A DNA stretch of 49,436 nt, from positions 1-49,436 of the forward strand of contig NZ_BROC01000017.1 of assembly GCF_024345205.1 (NCBI RefSeq), given 5' to 3'. A model generated the notes under the pieces. That model worked only from the letters and a program-made list of their open reading frames with translations. It ran no database searches and was not told where the DNA came from. The first letter of the stretch is position 1. The number at the start of each line of letters is the position of its first letter. Origin of the DNA: Lapidilactobacillus luobeiensis (lineage in GTDB: Bacteria > Bacillota > Bacilli > Lactobacillales > Lactobacillaceae). Of this stretch, positions 25,069 through 33,181 are shown in pieces. The translations under genes were made by a program, and so were the position numbers.

Positions 25069-26322
25069 ATGAAGAAAAGCGTACTATTATCGCTGGTCAG
25101 TGTTGCTGTATTAGGGATCTTGCTATCAGGCTGTGGCAAGAAAGCAAGCTCATCAGGTTCCGAATCAAAAACGTTAAATGTATGGGCTATGGGTGATGAG
25201 GCAAAAGTAATGCCAACAATGGCGAAAGCTTTCACCAAAGAAACCGGAATAAAAGTTAAAGTACAAGCACTTCCTTGGAGCAACGCGCATGACAAATTAC
25301 TAACCGCAGTTGCTTCTAAGGGTGGTCCTGATGTCGTTCAACTTGGTACTACCTGGATGCCTGAATTTCAAAAAGCTGGCGCACTTGAAGATATGAGTGC
25401 CTATACAGATAAATACAATAATCTAAAATCTGAAAATTTCCTACCTGGAGCCGTTCGTACAACCAAATATGATGGCAAATTTTATGGGACTCCTTGGGTC
25501 AGTGAGACGCGTGTATTATTTTATCGGACCGATACGCTCAAGAGCGTCGGATACGATCAAGCTCCTCAAACTTGGAATGAACTGAAAGATGCCGCGAAGA
25601 AATTAAGTGCACGCGGTAAGGATAAGTATGGAATTACGATCGATATGAAAGAGCAATCATTGGGCTTCATGTTCGCTCGTCAAAATGGCTCAAAATTGAT
25701 CACTAACGATTTTAAAGATCCACAATTCAATAAGGCACCATTTACAGAAGCGGTTTCCTACTTGTCAGAGTTTATCCAGAAGGGCTACGCACCTAAAGCT
25801 GATTTAGGTATGGATGTTTCACAAACCTTTACAGGCGATGATCCTATCGTGCCAATGTTTATTAGTGGCCCATGGATGATTACCGCTGTTAAAGATACAG
25901 CTAAAGGGATCGATGGTAAATGGGCTGTTGCTGAATTACCAAAGGGTTCCAAAAACAACATTTCTAGCTTAGGCGGATCAGATTTGACTATTTGGAAATA
26001 TGGTAAGAATAAGAATAATGCGGCTAAGTTTATTGATTTCATGTCAACAAAGAAGAATCAACTTAAATTTATGAAGCTTTCTAATGATTTACCTGCGCTT
26101 AAGTCAGCTTGGAAAGATGATTCATTAGCAAAGGATCCTTATCTGAGCGTTGTTGGTAAACAAATCAAAACTGCAATGCCAATGCCAGAAACACCAAAGT
26201 TCGAAGAGTTAGCACAGTCATATTTGAAACACTTTGAGAGTATCGCTGTTGGTAATGCCGATGTAAAAACAGAAATGAACACATTCAATGATGAGGCGAA
26301 AACAACTTTGCAATCAAACTAG
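25069..26322 (+). CDS. ABC sugar-binding lipoprotein, beta-1,2-glucooligosaccharide type
   Basis: A 417-residue family 1 extracellular solute-binding lipoprotein. Signal peptide with lipobox LLSGC, lipidated Cys22, then a serine-rich linker. The mature part has the usual sugar-binder features: LNVWAMGDEAKVMPTMAKAF at the start, TAVASKGGPDVVQLGTTWMPEF, YGTPWVSETRVLFYRTD, and a FEELAQSYLKHFESI end helix. It catches oligosaccharides outside the membrane for the two permeases that follow. By analogy with Listeria lin1841 (SO-BP) the ligand is probably sophorooligosaccharides. ATG 25069 follows GGAGGG. Confidence 0.88.
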   Translation: MKKSVLLSLVSVAVLGILLSGCGKKASSSGSESKTLNVWAMGDEAKVMPTMAKAFTKETGIKVKVQALPWSNAHDKLLTAVASKGGPDVVQLGTTWMPEFQKAGALEDMSAYTDKYNNLKSENFLPGAVRTTKYDGKFYGTPWVSETRVLFYRTDTLKSVGYDQAPQTWNELKDAAKKLSARGKDKYGITIDMKEQSLGFMFARQNGSKLITNDFKDPQFNKAPFTEAVSYLSEFIQKGYAPKADLGMDVSQTFTGDDPIVPMFISGPWMITAVKDTAKGIDGKWAVAELPKGSKNNISSLGGSDLTIWKYGKNKNNAAKFIDFMSTKKNQLKFMKLSNDLPALKSAWKDDSLAKDPYLSVVGKQIKTAMPMPETPKFEELAQSYLKHFESIAVGNADVKTEMNTFNDEAKTTLQSN

Positions 26323-26324
26323 GG

Positions 26325-26370
26325 ACAGAAAGTGGTTGTGGGCAATGTCCTGCAATCGCTTTTTCTGTTT
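26325..26370 (+). other. Intercistronic stem-loop between binding-protein and permease genes
   Basis: ACAGAAAG (26325-26332) pairs with CTTTTTCTGT (26359-26368), with further TTG/CAA and GG/CC pairing inside. Such stem-loops often keep the binding-protein message more abundant than the permease message. Confidence 0.6.
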
Positions 26371-26385
26371 GAGGAGGTACAAGAA

Positions 26386-27279
26386 ATGACAAAGTTTTTT
26401 AATAAACGTGCACCATACTTGTTTGTCTCACCAGCAATCCTTCTGTTGTTAATGTTTTCTATTATCCCGATCCTAATTGCCTTTGTTATTAGTTTTACGG
26501 ATATGAGTTTAAATGGACTAGCAGATTTCTCGTTGATTAAATTTGTTGGTGTCGCAAACTATGTTAAGGTGTTTCAGGATCCAATATTTGTTAAAGCACT
26601 AGGAAATACGGTTTTTTATGTAATTATTGGTGTTCCACTGGTTATTGTTTGTTCGTTAGGCTTGGCACTGCTCATCAACTTTGGGCAGAATAAAGTCTTT
26701 AGTTTCTTTCGTCTAGTTTTTTATTCACCGTCAATTACTAACGTTGTGGCGGTCGCGGTAGTTTGGGCCTATCTATATAATCCGCAATTTGGATTATTCA
26801 ATTATTTACTGAAGTTAATTGGCTTGCAACCAGTCCCTTGGCTACAAGATCCGATCGTGGCTAAAATATCTTTGATTTTGCTGGCGCTTTGGCGGGCGAT
26901 CGGGGTCAACATGATTATTTTTCTGGCTGCACTTCAAGGAATTCCCAAAGCCTATTATGAGGCAGCGGAATTGGACGGTGCCAATGCCCGTCAGCGACTA
27001 TTCCACATTACGATCCCAATGCTTAAATTTGCGACCTTCTTCGTTTCAGTCACGACATTGATCGGTTGGATCCAATTCTTTGAAGAGCCATTTGTTATGA
27101 CGCAGGGCGGACCATTAGATAGCACCACTTCTTTGGCCCTGTTTATCTATAGAAATGGTTTCCAACTAAGTAAATTTGGTTATGCTGCCGCAGGATCATT
27201 CGTCTTGTTTGTTATCATTATTTTGGTGACCTTATTACAATTTAGGATTCAGCGGAAACAAGAAGAGACCGAGCTATAA
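26386..27279 (+). CDS. ABC sugar permease, MalF/UgpA type
   Basis: A 297-residue inner membrane permease with six transmembrane segments. It opens RAPYLFVSPAILLLLMFSIIP and carries the coupling EAA loop EAAELDGANARQRLFHITIPM, where the ATPase docks. Ends with a positively charged tail. ATG 26386 follows GAGGAGGT; upstream in-frame codons are ignored. It pairs with the next permease. There is no ATPase in the locus, so a shared MsmK-type ATPase encoded elsewhere is expected. Confidence 0.92.
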   Translation: MTKFFNKRAPYLFVSPAILLLLMFSIIPILIAFVISFTDMSLNGLADFSLIKFVGVANYVKVFQDPIFVKALGNTVFYVIIGVPLVIVCSLGLALLINFGQNKVFSFFRLVFYSPSITNVVAVAVVWAYLYNPQFGLFNYLLKLIGLQPVPWLQDPIVAKISLILLALWRAIGVNMIIFLAALQGIPKAYYEAAELDGANARQRLFHITIPMLKFATFFVSVTTLIGWIQFFEEPFVMTQGGPLDSTTSLALFIYRNGFQLSKFGYAAAGSFVLFVIIILVTLLQFRIQRKQEETEL

Positions 27280-27310
27280 TCGCGTTAATCAAGTGAGGAA
27301 GTGTTGAATA

Positions 27311-28132
27311 ATGAAAGAAAAAACAGTTGGTCAAAAATGGATAGTTGGCGTGATTTTAGCAATTTTAGGATTGATCTTTATCTTACCTTTGGTTTGGATG
27401 ATCCTTTCTTCGTTTAAAACGGAATCTGAGTTATTCACAATACCACCTACCGTTTTCCCCAAGCATTTTACTTGGGATAACTTCAATAAATTATTTACGA
27501 GTTTTAACTTTGCACAATATCTTAAGAATACTTTGATCATTGTCCTGTTCAGCTTTTTTGGAATGTTTTTGAATGCAATGGCTGCCTATGGTTTTGCTAA
27601 ATTTAAGTTTAAAGGAAAAAACTTTCTGTTCTTTATCGTACTTGCGACGATGATGATTCCTGGGCAAGTAACGATGATCCCCGTTTACTTGATCATGAAT
27701 TCTCTTGGCCTCACTAATACAATGGCCGGGATTATTTTGCCGGGATTAGTTGGTGCGTTTGGTATTTTCCTATTCAGACAGTTTATTAGTACCATTTCGA
27801 CAGAAATTCTAGAGGCTGCTAGATTAGACGGCGCCAGTGAATGGTTTATATTTTGGCATATCGTGATTCCAATCTGCAAACCGATTTTAGCGGTTCAGGG
27901 GATCCTTACTTTTATCGCCGGTTGGAATTCATTCTTGTGGCCATTGATCATGGCAAATGACGATAAGTACTATACTCTTTCCGTCGGACTTTCGTTATTA
28001 AAAGGACAATACGCTTCAAACTATGCCTTACAAATGGCCGGATCTACATTTATGGTCGTCCCGATCATTATAATCTTTATGATGTTCCAAAAATATATTT
28101 TGCAAGGATTTAATGTCTCTGGGATGAAGTAG
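27311..28132 (+). CDS. ABC sugar permease, MalG/UgpE type
   Basis: A 273-residue second permease with six membrane segments. Typical opening GLIFILPLVWMILSSFKTE, WDNFNKLF, the EAA loop EAARLDGASEWFIFWHIVIP and a terminal KYILQGFNVSGMK, the carrier signature end. ATG 27311 follows GTGAGGAAG. Last gene of the transport operon. Confidence 0.92.
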   Translation: MKEKTVGQKWIVGVILAILGLIFILPLVWMILSSFKTESELFTIPPTVFPKHFTWDNFNKLFTSFNFAQYLKNTLIIVLFSFFGMFLNAMAAYGFAKFKFKGKNFLFFIVLATMMIPGQVTMIPVYLIMNSLGLTNTMAGIILPGLVGAFGIFLFRQFISTISTEILEAARLDGASEWFIFWHIVIPICKPILAVQGILTFIAGWNSFLWPLIMANDDKYYTLSVGLSLLKGQYASNYALQMAGSTFMVVPIIIIFMMFQKYILQGFNVSGMK

Positions 28133-28168
28133 TGAGAAAAGAATCTAATATGTGATTTTTTTAAGAAT

Positions 28169-28198
28169 TTGAAAAAATAGTGAAATCTTTGGTATAAT
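28169..28198 (+). promoter_or_regulatory. Promoter of the LacI regulator gene
   Basis: TTGAAA (28169-28174), 18-bp spacer, TATAAT (28193-28198), followed by the small palindromes GGTAT/ATACC and TACCATGGTA, which could be autoregulatory. Confidence 0.6.
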
Positions 28199-28267
28199 AA
28201 TACCATGGTAGTTGACTCGATAATTAGGGCGATTGATGGATAATAGTATTCTTCTGAAAAAGACAAT

Positions 28268-28316
28268 AATAAGACTGGGAAACAAGACATCTTCGTCTTG
28301 AACCAGTCTTATTTTG
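28268..28316 (+). terminator. Terminator lying inside the LacI gene leader
   Basis: AATAAGACTGG (28268-28278) pairs with CCAGTCTTATT (28303-28313) with an inner CAAGAC/GTCTTG hairpin and a TTTT tail. It ends the transporter operon, but also lies between the 28198 promoter and the regulator start. Confidence 0.85.
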
Positions 28317-28338
28317 AATAGCAAATGGAGTGACCAAA

Positions 28339-29295
28339 TTGGTTGGAATAAAGGATCTAGCAGCAGAACTAGGGGTTTCCATTTCGACAGTTTCATATGC
28401 AATGAATGATAATCCCAAAATACCACTTAAAACGCGACAAAGGATTAAAAAAAAAGCGAGCGAAATGGGCTACCAGCCTAATATTGCTGGAAAGATGTTG
28501 AAGCATAAACAAAATAATCTGATTGGTATATATTTCCATGATTTTGGGGGCTATTTTTATGCTGATATTGTTGAAGGTATTCGGCAAGTGGCCAATAAGC
28601 ATGGTTACGAGGTAATCGTTTGTGTTGGGGAAAACACACATTCTTTCATTCCCCGTGGTTTGGTTGCTGCTGCGATTATTTTGGACGTTTCCTTTCCAAC
28701 TAGTGAATTAGAGCGGTATGCTAAAGCCGGCGCTAAAATCATCTGCATGGATCGAACGATCGTGGGAGCCAATATTAGTAACATTCGCATTGATAATGGT
28801 CGAGGGGCTGAGTTGGCGATCGAGTATCTGTTGAATATGAAGGCTCAGTCCTTACTATTTATAACGGGACCAAGTGATTCGTTTGATAGCAATGAACGGT
28901 TGAAAATATCACTGCAAGTTATGGAAGATCACCAAACAGTGCCATTTCAAATCGTTCAAGGCGACTTTACGATCGAGAGTGGGAAAAGAATTGGTTTAGA
29001 TCACGCGACCTCAATAGTACCGAATTTAGGTGTTTTTTCATTTAATGATGAAATGGCAGTAGGTTTTTTGGATAGTATTTCGAAAGACCGATTTGCACAT
29101 GCACAACTTCACTTAATTGGTTTTGATAACGATTTGTTAGGTGAATATATCGCACCAAAATTGACCACGATTAATTATTCTAAATCGGAATGGGGACGGT
29201 TAGCGATGGAAAAGCTGATTCAATTACTCAAGAATAAAAATCAAGAATTGGACTCAGACATACTGTCCGTGAATTTGATTTCACGGGAATCGTAG
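28339..29295 (+). CDS. LacI-family transcriptional regulator of the sugar locus
   Basis: A 318-residue regulator. The N-terminal LacI helix-turn-helix is clear (VGIKDLAAELGVSISTVSYA, hinge helix IAGKMLKHKQN), followed by a periplasmic-binding-protein-like sensor domain (IGIYFHDFGGYFYADIVEGI, TFITGPSD-like FITGPSDSFDSNER, FSFNDEMAVGFLD). I prefer TTG 28339, eight bases after GGAG and matching family starts, over GTG 28330. It most likely binds the two identical GAAACGTTTC palindromes and is released by a beta-glucoside inducer. Confidence 0.9.
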   Translation: MVGIKDLAAELGVSISTVSYAMNDNPKIPLKTRQRIKKKASEMGYQPNIAGKMLKHKQNNLIGIYFHDFGGYFYADIVEGIRQVANKHGYEVIVCVGENTHSFIPRGLVAAAIILDVSFPTSELERYAKAGAKIICMDRTIVGANISNIRIDNGRGAELAIEYLLNMKAQSLLFITGPSDSFDSNERLKISLQVMEDHQTVPFQIVQGDFTIESGKRIGLDHATSIVPNLGVFSFNDEMAVGFLDSISKDRFAHAQLHLIGFDNDLLGEYIAPKLTTINYSKSEWGRLAMEKLIQLLKNKNQELDSDILSVNLISRES

Positions 29296-29369
29296 ACCAT
29301 ATCATCAAAATAATTGTCTAGATCTCGATTGATTAGGCTAAGTCCCAGAATCAAATAGCCCCTTTCATC

Positions 29370-29389
29370 AGGAGATCGGAGAATCTCCT
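29370..29389. other. Perfect small hairpin after the LacI gene
   Basis: AGGAGAT/ATCTCCT with a 6-base loop, no T run. Nothing else recognised between 29296 and 29541. Confidence 0.5.
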
Positions 29390-29541
29390 AATATTCGGAC
29401 TATCCTTGTTGTTGACGCATAAATACCCAGTTAAATGGCAAATATAGGGTCTGTTATTTGATGAATAGTTACATAGAATCAAATATTGGGTGCTTTGATT
29501 TCCTAGGCCACTAACATCATCGTTTTTGAATATTATAGTAC

Positions 29542-29578
29542 AAAAAAACCGCATTTCTTTAAGAAGTCGCGGTTTTTT
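29542..29578. terminator. Bidirectional terminator closing the sugar locus
   Basis: AAAAAAACCGC pairs with GCGGTTTTTT around an inner TTCTT/AAGAA hairpin. Confidence 0.9.
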
Positions 29579-29597
29579 AGTAGTGAAAAGTGATATC

Positions 29598-30080
29598 AAA
29601 ACGTGCTGAGCGCCCCAGCTTCTTCCGCTTAGCTACGCGATTGTTCCGGAGGCTAAGACCAGCCTCCAAAACAATTGCTAGGCTAATGCTCAGAAGCAAC
29701 CCGGGTCGCTCTGCATTCTGATTTGAAACGTGCTACGAGGTGCAGACCGCTGCGCCTTAAAGTATCTGCTTGCCCAATCTGCTGCGCAGCTTAGTCAATC
29801 AGATAAATTAATGCTCACGGTCTAACCGCACCTCTTCGCACTCTGATTTTGAAACGTGCTGCGCGCAACTGCTTTCTGCGCCGATACGCAATTTGTCACA
29901 GATTGTCTAGAGCCAATCTGCAACAAATCGCTAGTCGTGCTCAAAAGCAACCCGTTGCGCTCAGCACTCTGACTATTTTTTCAAATTCTTCTCAACATAG
30001 TCTTTGATTTGGGCGTCGGTCATGTCCAGCATTGGCTTCATGGCCTCTTCAGTCTTGATTGTGTCACGATCATTTGCTTC
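29598..30080. repeat. Right ~480-bp direct repeat: three R3 elements plus the 3' part of the 73-residue gene
   Basis: R3 elements at 29598-29719, 29725-29844 and 29851-29970, then coding sequence to 30080, in the same order as 18879-19360. The first element has a re-paired centre: TTCCGGAGGC with GCCTCCAAAA, against TTCTGGAAGC with GCTTCCAAAA at the left, a compensatory change. Confidence 0.88.
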
Positions 30081-30194
30081 CATGATATGGTCCCAAATGG
30101 CGTCGCGAATGACATCTTTGTCCTCGCTCCAATCGAATACCTCATTCATCCGCAGATTTAAAACTTCTGGTTCAGTTTGTTTGTAATCAGCCAT
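29973..30194 (-). CDS. Small acidic protein of unknown function, 73 residues
   Basis: MADYKQTEPEVLNLRMNEVF then DWSEDKDVIRDAIWDHIMEA and a lysine-rich end. Predicted soluble, helical, no cysteine, no membrane segment. The second of two adjacent ATGs (30194) is seven bases after AGGAGGT and is preferred. Its stop is three bases from an R3 element. A truncated copy lies at 19253-19360, in which the reading frame is preserved. No family recognised. Confidence 0.7.
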   Translation of the reverse strand: MADYKQTEPEVLNLRMNEVFDWSEDKDVIRDAIWDHIMEANDRDTIKTEEAMKPMLDMTDAQIKDYVEKNLKK

Positions 30195-30253
30195 CATGAA
30201 TACCTCCTATTTTTGTTCACTTTCATTATAGGGCGCCTGACGTAAAATGGCGT

Positions 30254-30315
30254 GAAAAACGCCTTGCGTTTTTCGTGGCGCTTTCCAGAGAAACGGCGTG
30301 GCACTAGGGCCACGC
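30254..30315. other. Pair of perfect hairpins upstream of the 73-residue gene
   Basis: GAAAAACGC/GCGTTTTTC (30254-30274) and GGCGTGGC/GCCACGCC (30294-30315). The first could terminate transcription; otherwise unexplained. Confidence 0.5.
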
Positions 30316-30442
30316 CGCGAAAATCTCTTTGAAAAAAGTTGACTGGATAGGTTGGCAGCCAGGTTCTCATCTCGCTTAGACTTGATGAAAAATTCGCTGG
30401 TCGTGAGCTGGTGGACAAGACCGCGTTAACCGCCGTCTGTGT

Positions 30443-30594
30443 GGAGCCGACTGTCTGAAGTTGGCCGCTCGAAGCTGACTACGTGGAGCTGACTAAAGCT
30501 GACTACTCGAAGCCGCCTGCTTGAAGTTGACTACTTGAAGCCAACCGTTTGAATCGAACGACTCGAAGTTGACTACACTCGGAGCTGTTTTCAT
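30443..30594. repeat. Degenerate 14-bp tandem repeat array
   Basis: About eleven units of the form GAAGYTGACTACTY, mostly 14 bp long (examples 30471-30484, 30509-30522, 30523-30536, 30565-30580), between two minus-strand genes. Not coding in any supported frame. Confidence 0.75.
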
Positions 30595-30619
30595 AGCTTG
30601 GTGATTTGTATCCGGGTTG

Positions 30620-31591
30620 TCAGCGCACATAGAAAGGATTGGCCAGCACCAGCAGTTGTTGCTGAGTTTGCCCCCGGGCGGTTCCCCAGAGTTCCACGCG
30701 CAGGTAGCCGACTTTTAGGAGGACAGGCAGTTCCAGCGGTGTATCTGGGGGCCAAGGAATGTCACAGCTAACGGTCTCGTTTTGGAAAATCCGGACCCGT
30801 TGCGCGACAAAGCCGAATTGGCGCATTTTGGCTTGGGTGGTCGCTTGAAACGTCAGCTGGACCAAGGCGGGACCGGTGGCCAAGGTGGCGCCCATTTCGT
30901 AGGTTTGGCCATTCTGGGTCAGGGCTAGGGTCAAGCGTGGACCCAGGCTCAAGTAAAAATTGCCTTGGGCCAAATTACGCAGGGCGTTGCTGGTGGTGCG
31001 TTCCTGACAACCGAGGTATAACAACGCCGTGTTCTTGGTGGCGGGCTCATCGTCGTGCCAATCGCGACCGGCGCTGGCGGCGACTCGCTGGCCCGCCGCC
31101 AAACGGGTCAGCCACAGTTGGTAGGCTTGCTGACTGCGGCGACTCTGGTCCGGCGCGGCGCCGTTCCAAACTTCAACGAAATCCAATAATTGTTGATCAT
31201 GGACGGGAAAATCCCAACGACAACCGGTACAAAGCGGGCTACCCACGGCATAAGGATGGGCGCAACCGGTGATTCCGCCGACCGCCTTGAGCTGACGTAA
31301 CGCAGCATCGATCGTAGCCGGAGTCACCGGACGCCAATCGATGAATTCTCGCGCCCCCCAAACCAATAAATGTCCGTAAAAAGTGGTCCATTCCATACCC
31401 GGCAAAATCACCAGGTCAGTGGTTGCCGTTAATTTTTGACAGTCGTGTAAGGCGGCGCTGGTGTTGTGGTCGGTGATCGCCAGGATCTCGTAACCGAACG
31501 CTTGAGCCTTAGCCAGTAATTCGGCGGTGGCGAAGTGGCCATCGCTGTGTTTCGTGTGGGCGTGCAATTCGGTCAAATAGTAGTCACTCAT
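30620..31591 (-). CDS. PHP-domain metal-dependent phosphoesterase (CehA/McbA type)
   Basis: A 323-residue cytosolic protein. The PHP domain fills about 1-215, with metal ligands in ELHAHTKHSDGH, LAITDHNT, LPGMEWTT, GCAHPYA and the late SAGRDWHDD. A beta-rich C-terminal domain (~220-323) follows. The CehA/McbA group hydrolyses phosphoester bonds. It is the last gene of the ABC operon; its ATG abuts the TAG of the gene before it (TAGATG), so translation is coupled. The transporter and the PhoP-box-like promoter argue for release of phosphate from an imported organophosphate, an inference. Confidence 0.86.
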   Translation of the reverse strand: MSDYYLTELHAHTKHSDGHFATAELLAKAQAFGYEILAITDHNTSAALHDCQKLTATTDLVILPGMEWTTFYGHLLVWGAREFIDWRPVTPATIDAALRQLKAVGGITGCAHPYAVGSPLCTGCRWDFPVHDQQLLDFVEVWNGAAPDQSRRSQQAYQLWLTRLAAGQRVAASAGRDWHDDEPATKNTALLYLGCQERTTSNALRNLAQGNFYLSLGPRLTLALTQNGQTYEMGATLATGPALVQLTFQATTQAKMRQFGFVAQRVRIFQNETVSCDIPWPPDTPLELPVLLKVGYLRVELWGTARGQTQQQLLVLANPFYVR

Positions 31592-32038
31592 CTAAATCGC
31601 CTCGATCCGCAAGTTGACTTCAACCAAGTGGGAGCGCAGGCAATGGGTGCTTAACTGGACTTCCCAAGGGCCCGCCGCGATCTCGTGGGGAAGTAGCCCC
31701 CAAGAAGACTGATCGCAGGTTAGCCACAGTTGTTGCGTGGCGCTTTTGTTATGGTAACAGCCGAGATAATCGGCCCCGCAAGCTAGCGAGACCGTGATCA
31801 GATTGTCCAAGGGCAGGAAATCCGCCGCTTGGAGCTTGGCCCTTTCCGTGGCGGTAAACGCCGTGGGCAGGGCCGCCGTGATCACCGGCAAAGCTTCGGC
31901 GGGGGCCACTTGGCTGGGGGTGTAGCTGAAGGTAAGGCGCAATTTCTGATAAGATTCGGTTAAAACAAAAGGAACTTTGAGCTGACGCCGCTCGTCTTGC
32001 GGACTTAAACGCCATTGTTGCGCTAGAATCAAAGTCAT
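31592..32038 (-). CDS. Unknown 148-residue protein coupled to the PHP phosphoesterase
   Basis: Starts MTLILAQQWRLSPQDERRQL, no signal peptide. The sequence looks beta-rich (LRLTFSYTP, LWLTCDQSSWGLLP, WEVQLSTHCL, LVEVNLRIEAI), as in a small beta-sandwich, with YLGCYHNKSA in the middle. ATG 32038 follows AGAGGG; a longer frame to 32107 has no ribosome site. The stop codon directly touches the next start. I do not recognise the family; a helper of the phosphoesterase is likely. Confidence 0.65.
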   Translation of the reverse strand: MTLILAQQWRLSPQDERRQLKVPFVLTESYQKLRLTFSYTPSQVAPAEALPVITAALPTAFTATERAKLQAADFLPLDNLITVSLACGADYLGCYHNKSATQQLWLTCDQSSWGLLPHEIAAGPWEVQLSTHCLRSHLVEVNLRIEAI

Positions 32039-32143
32039 CTTTTTCCCTCTTTTCATTTGTGCCTCGGTTTTTGATACAGGTTCGGCCCGCAAGCACTTCA
32101 CGACCATTTTCTGCGGGCAGGACTTGCGCGATCGTGGGCGGGA

Positions 32144-33181
32144 TTATTGCCGTTGCCGCAGATTGTTCACGATATAAAAAGATGCAGATAATGAGCAGAT
32201 CAGGAACATGATCACCGATAACGCGGCGGTCCGTTCGTAATTAACATAATTGTTGAATTGGTCGAACAAGGCGATGCCCAACATTTTGGGATGATTGCCG
32301 CCAATCAAGAAAGGGGTGGTGAACGAGCCCACATTCCCCATGAAAATAAACGTGGTGGCGATCAGGATTTCCTTGAAGGTGTTGGGTAGAACCACTTTGA
32401 CCAAAATCAGTAGTTTGCCAGCGCCAATATCTGTCGCCGCCTCGATGCTGGCCGGCTTCAAGGCGCTTAAACTGGCCAACATGATCAAGGTGACGAAGGG
32501 GATGTTGTACCACAGATTCATCAGAATGATCCCCGATTCGTGATACATCAGCCCGGGCTTGAAATTACCGCCCCAGAGCCGACTGAGCCGATTGAGCACG
32601 CCGGCGTCGCGGATCACCATGATCAGCGAATAGGTCGCCACCAAGCCGGGAATGAACCGCGGCACCACGGTCAAGGAACGCAACCAGCGACTGACCCAGC
32701 TGGGACTGAAATGCAGATACAGCGCCAAGCCGTAGCCTAGCACCATCGCCAGCGCCACCGTGGCCACCACGATCCGCAAGGTGAAGGCGAAATTATCCCG
32801 TTGCAGTGGATCAATGAAGAAGTAACGATAATTGTCCCAAGTGAACTGTTGGGTCTTGCTGTCGCGGAAGCTCCGCAAAAACGTGTTACCGATCGGATAA
32901 ACAATGAAGCCCATCACCAGCAAAAACGCGGGCAGCGTCAGTAGATAAGGCAGACAACGCCGCCCCCAAAGCTTGAAGAAACGCCGGTGGGCCGAAATTT
33001 GGCTGGCCGAACTGGTTTGACTGATTTGATCGGGTTCGCTGATAGAATCGCTGCTGTCCTTGGCGGTGATTGCCAGGATGGGGCTCTCATGGCGCAGATT
33101 TTGCTCCAGCTCCGTCTTGAGATTGTCTGCTAGACTGCCATTGATTTGATCGTTGAGGTCGTCATTCAGGCCGTCGTTCAT
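32144..33181 (-). CDS. ABC permease of the iron/polyamine/phosphonate-type (PotB-like)
   Basis: A 345-residue permease. A long hydrophilic, S/D/N-rich N-terminal arm (~1-70) comes before six membrane segments beginning YLLTLPAFLLVMGFIVYPIG. The EAA loop is EAATDIGAGKLLILVKVVLP. ATG 33181 overlaps the TGA of the binding-protein gene (ATGA). The unusual N-terminal extension is predicted unstructured and is rare among PotB-like permeases. It works with the permease at 35547. Confidence 0.87.
   Translation of the reverse strand: MNDGLNDDLNDQINGSLADNLKTELEQNLRHESPILAITAKDSSDSISEPDQISQTSSASQISAHRRFFKLWGRRCLPYLLTLPAFLLVMGFIVYPIGNTFLRSFRDSKTQQFTWDNYRYFFIDPLQRDNFAFTLRIVVATVALAMVLGYGLALYLHFSPSWVSRWLRSLTVVPRFIPGLVATYSLIMVIRDAGVLNRLSRLWGGNFKPGLMYHESGIILMNLWYNIPFVTLIMLASLSALKPASIEAATDIGAGKLLILVKVVLPNTFKEILIATTFIFMGNVGSFTTPFLIGGNHPKMLGIALFDQFNNYVNYERTAALSVIMFLICSLSASFYIVNNLRQRQ

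Noticed and set aside
25069-28132. A dedicated ATPase for the sugar transporter
   Set aside because: None is present in the locus; the ATPase at 34537 belongs to a different operon and transporter class.
30443-30594. CRISPR array
   Set aside because: Units are 14 bp, contiguous and without spacers; no cas genes in the window.
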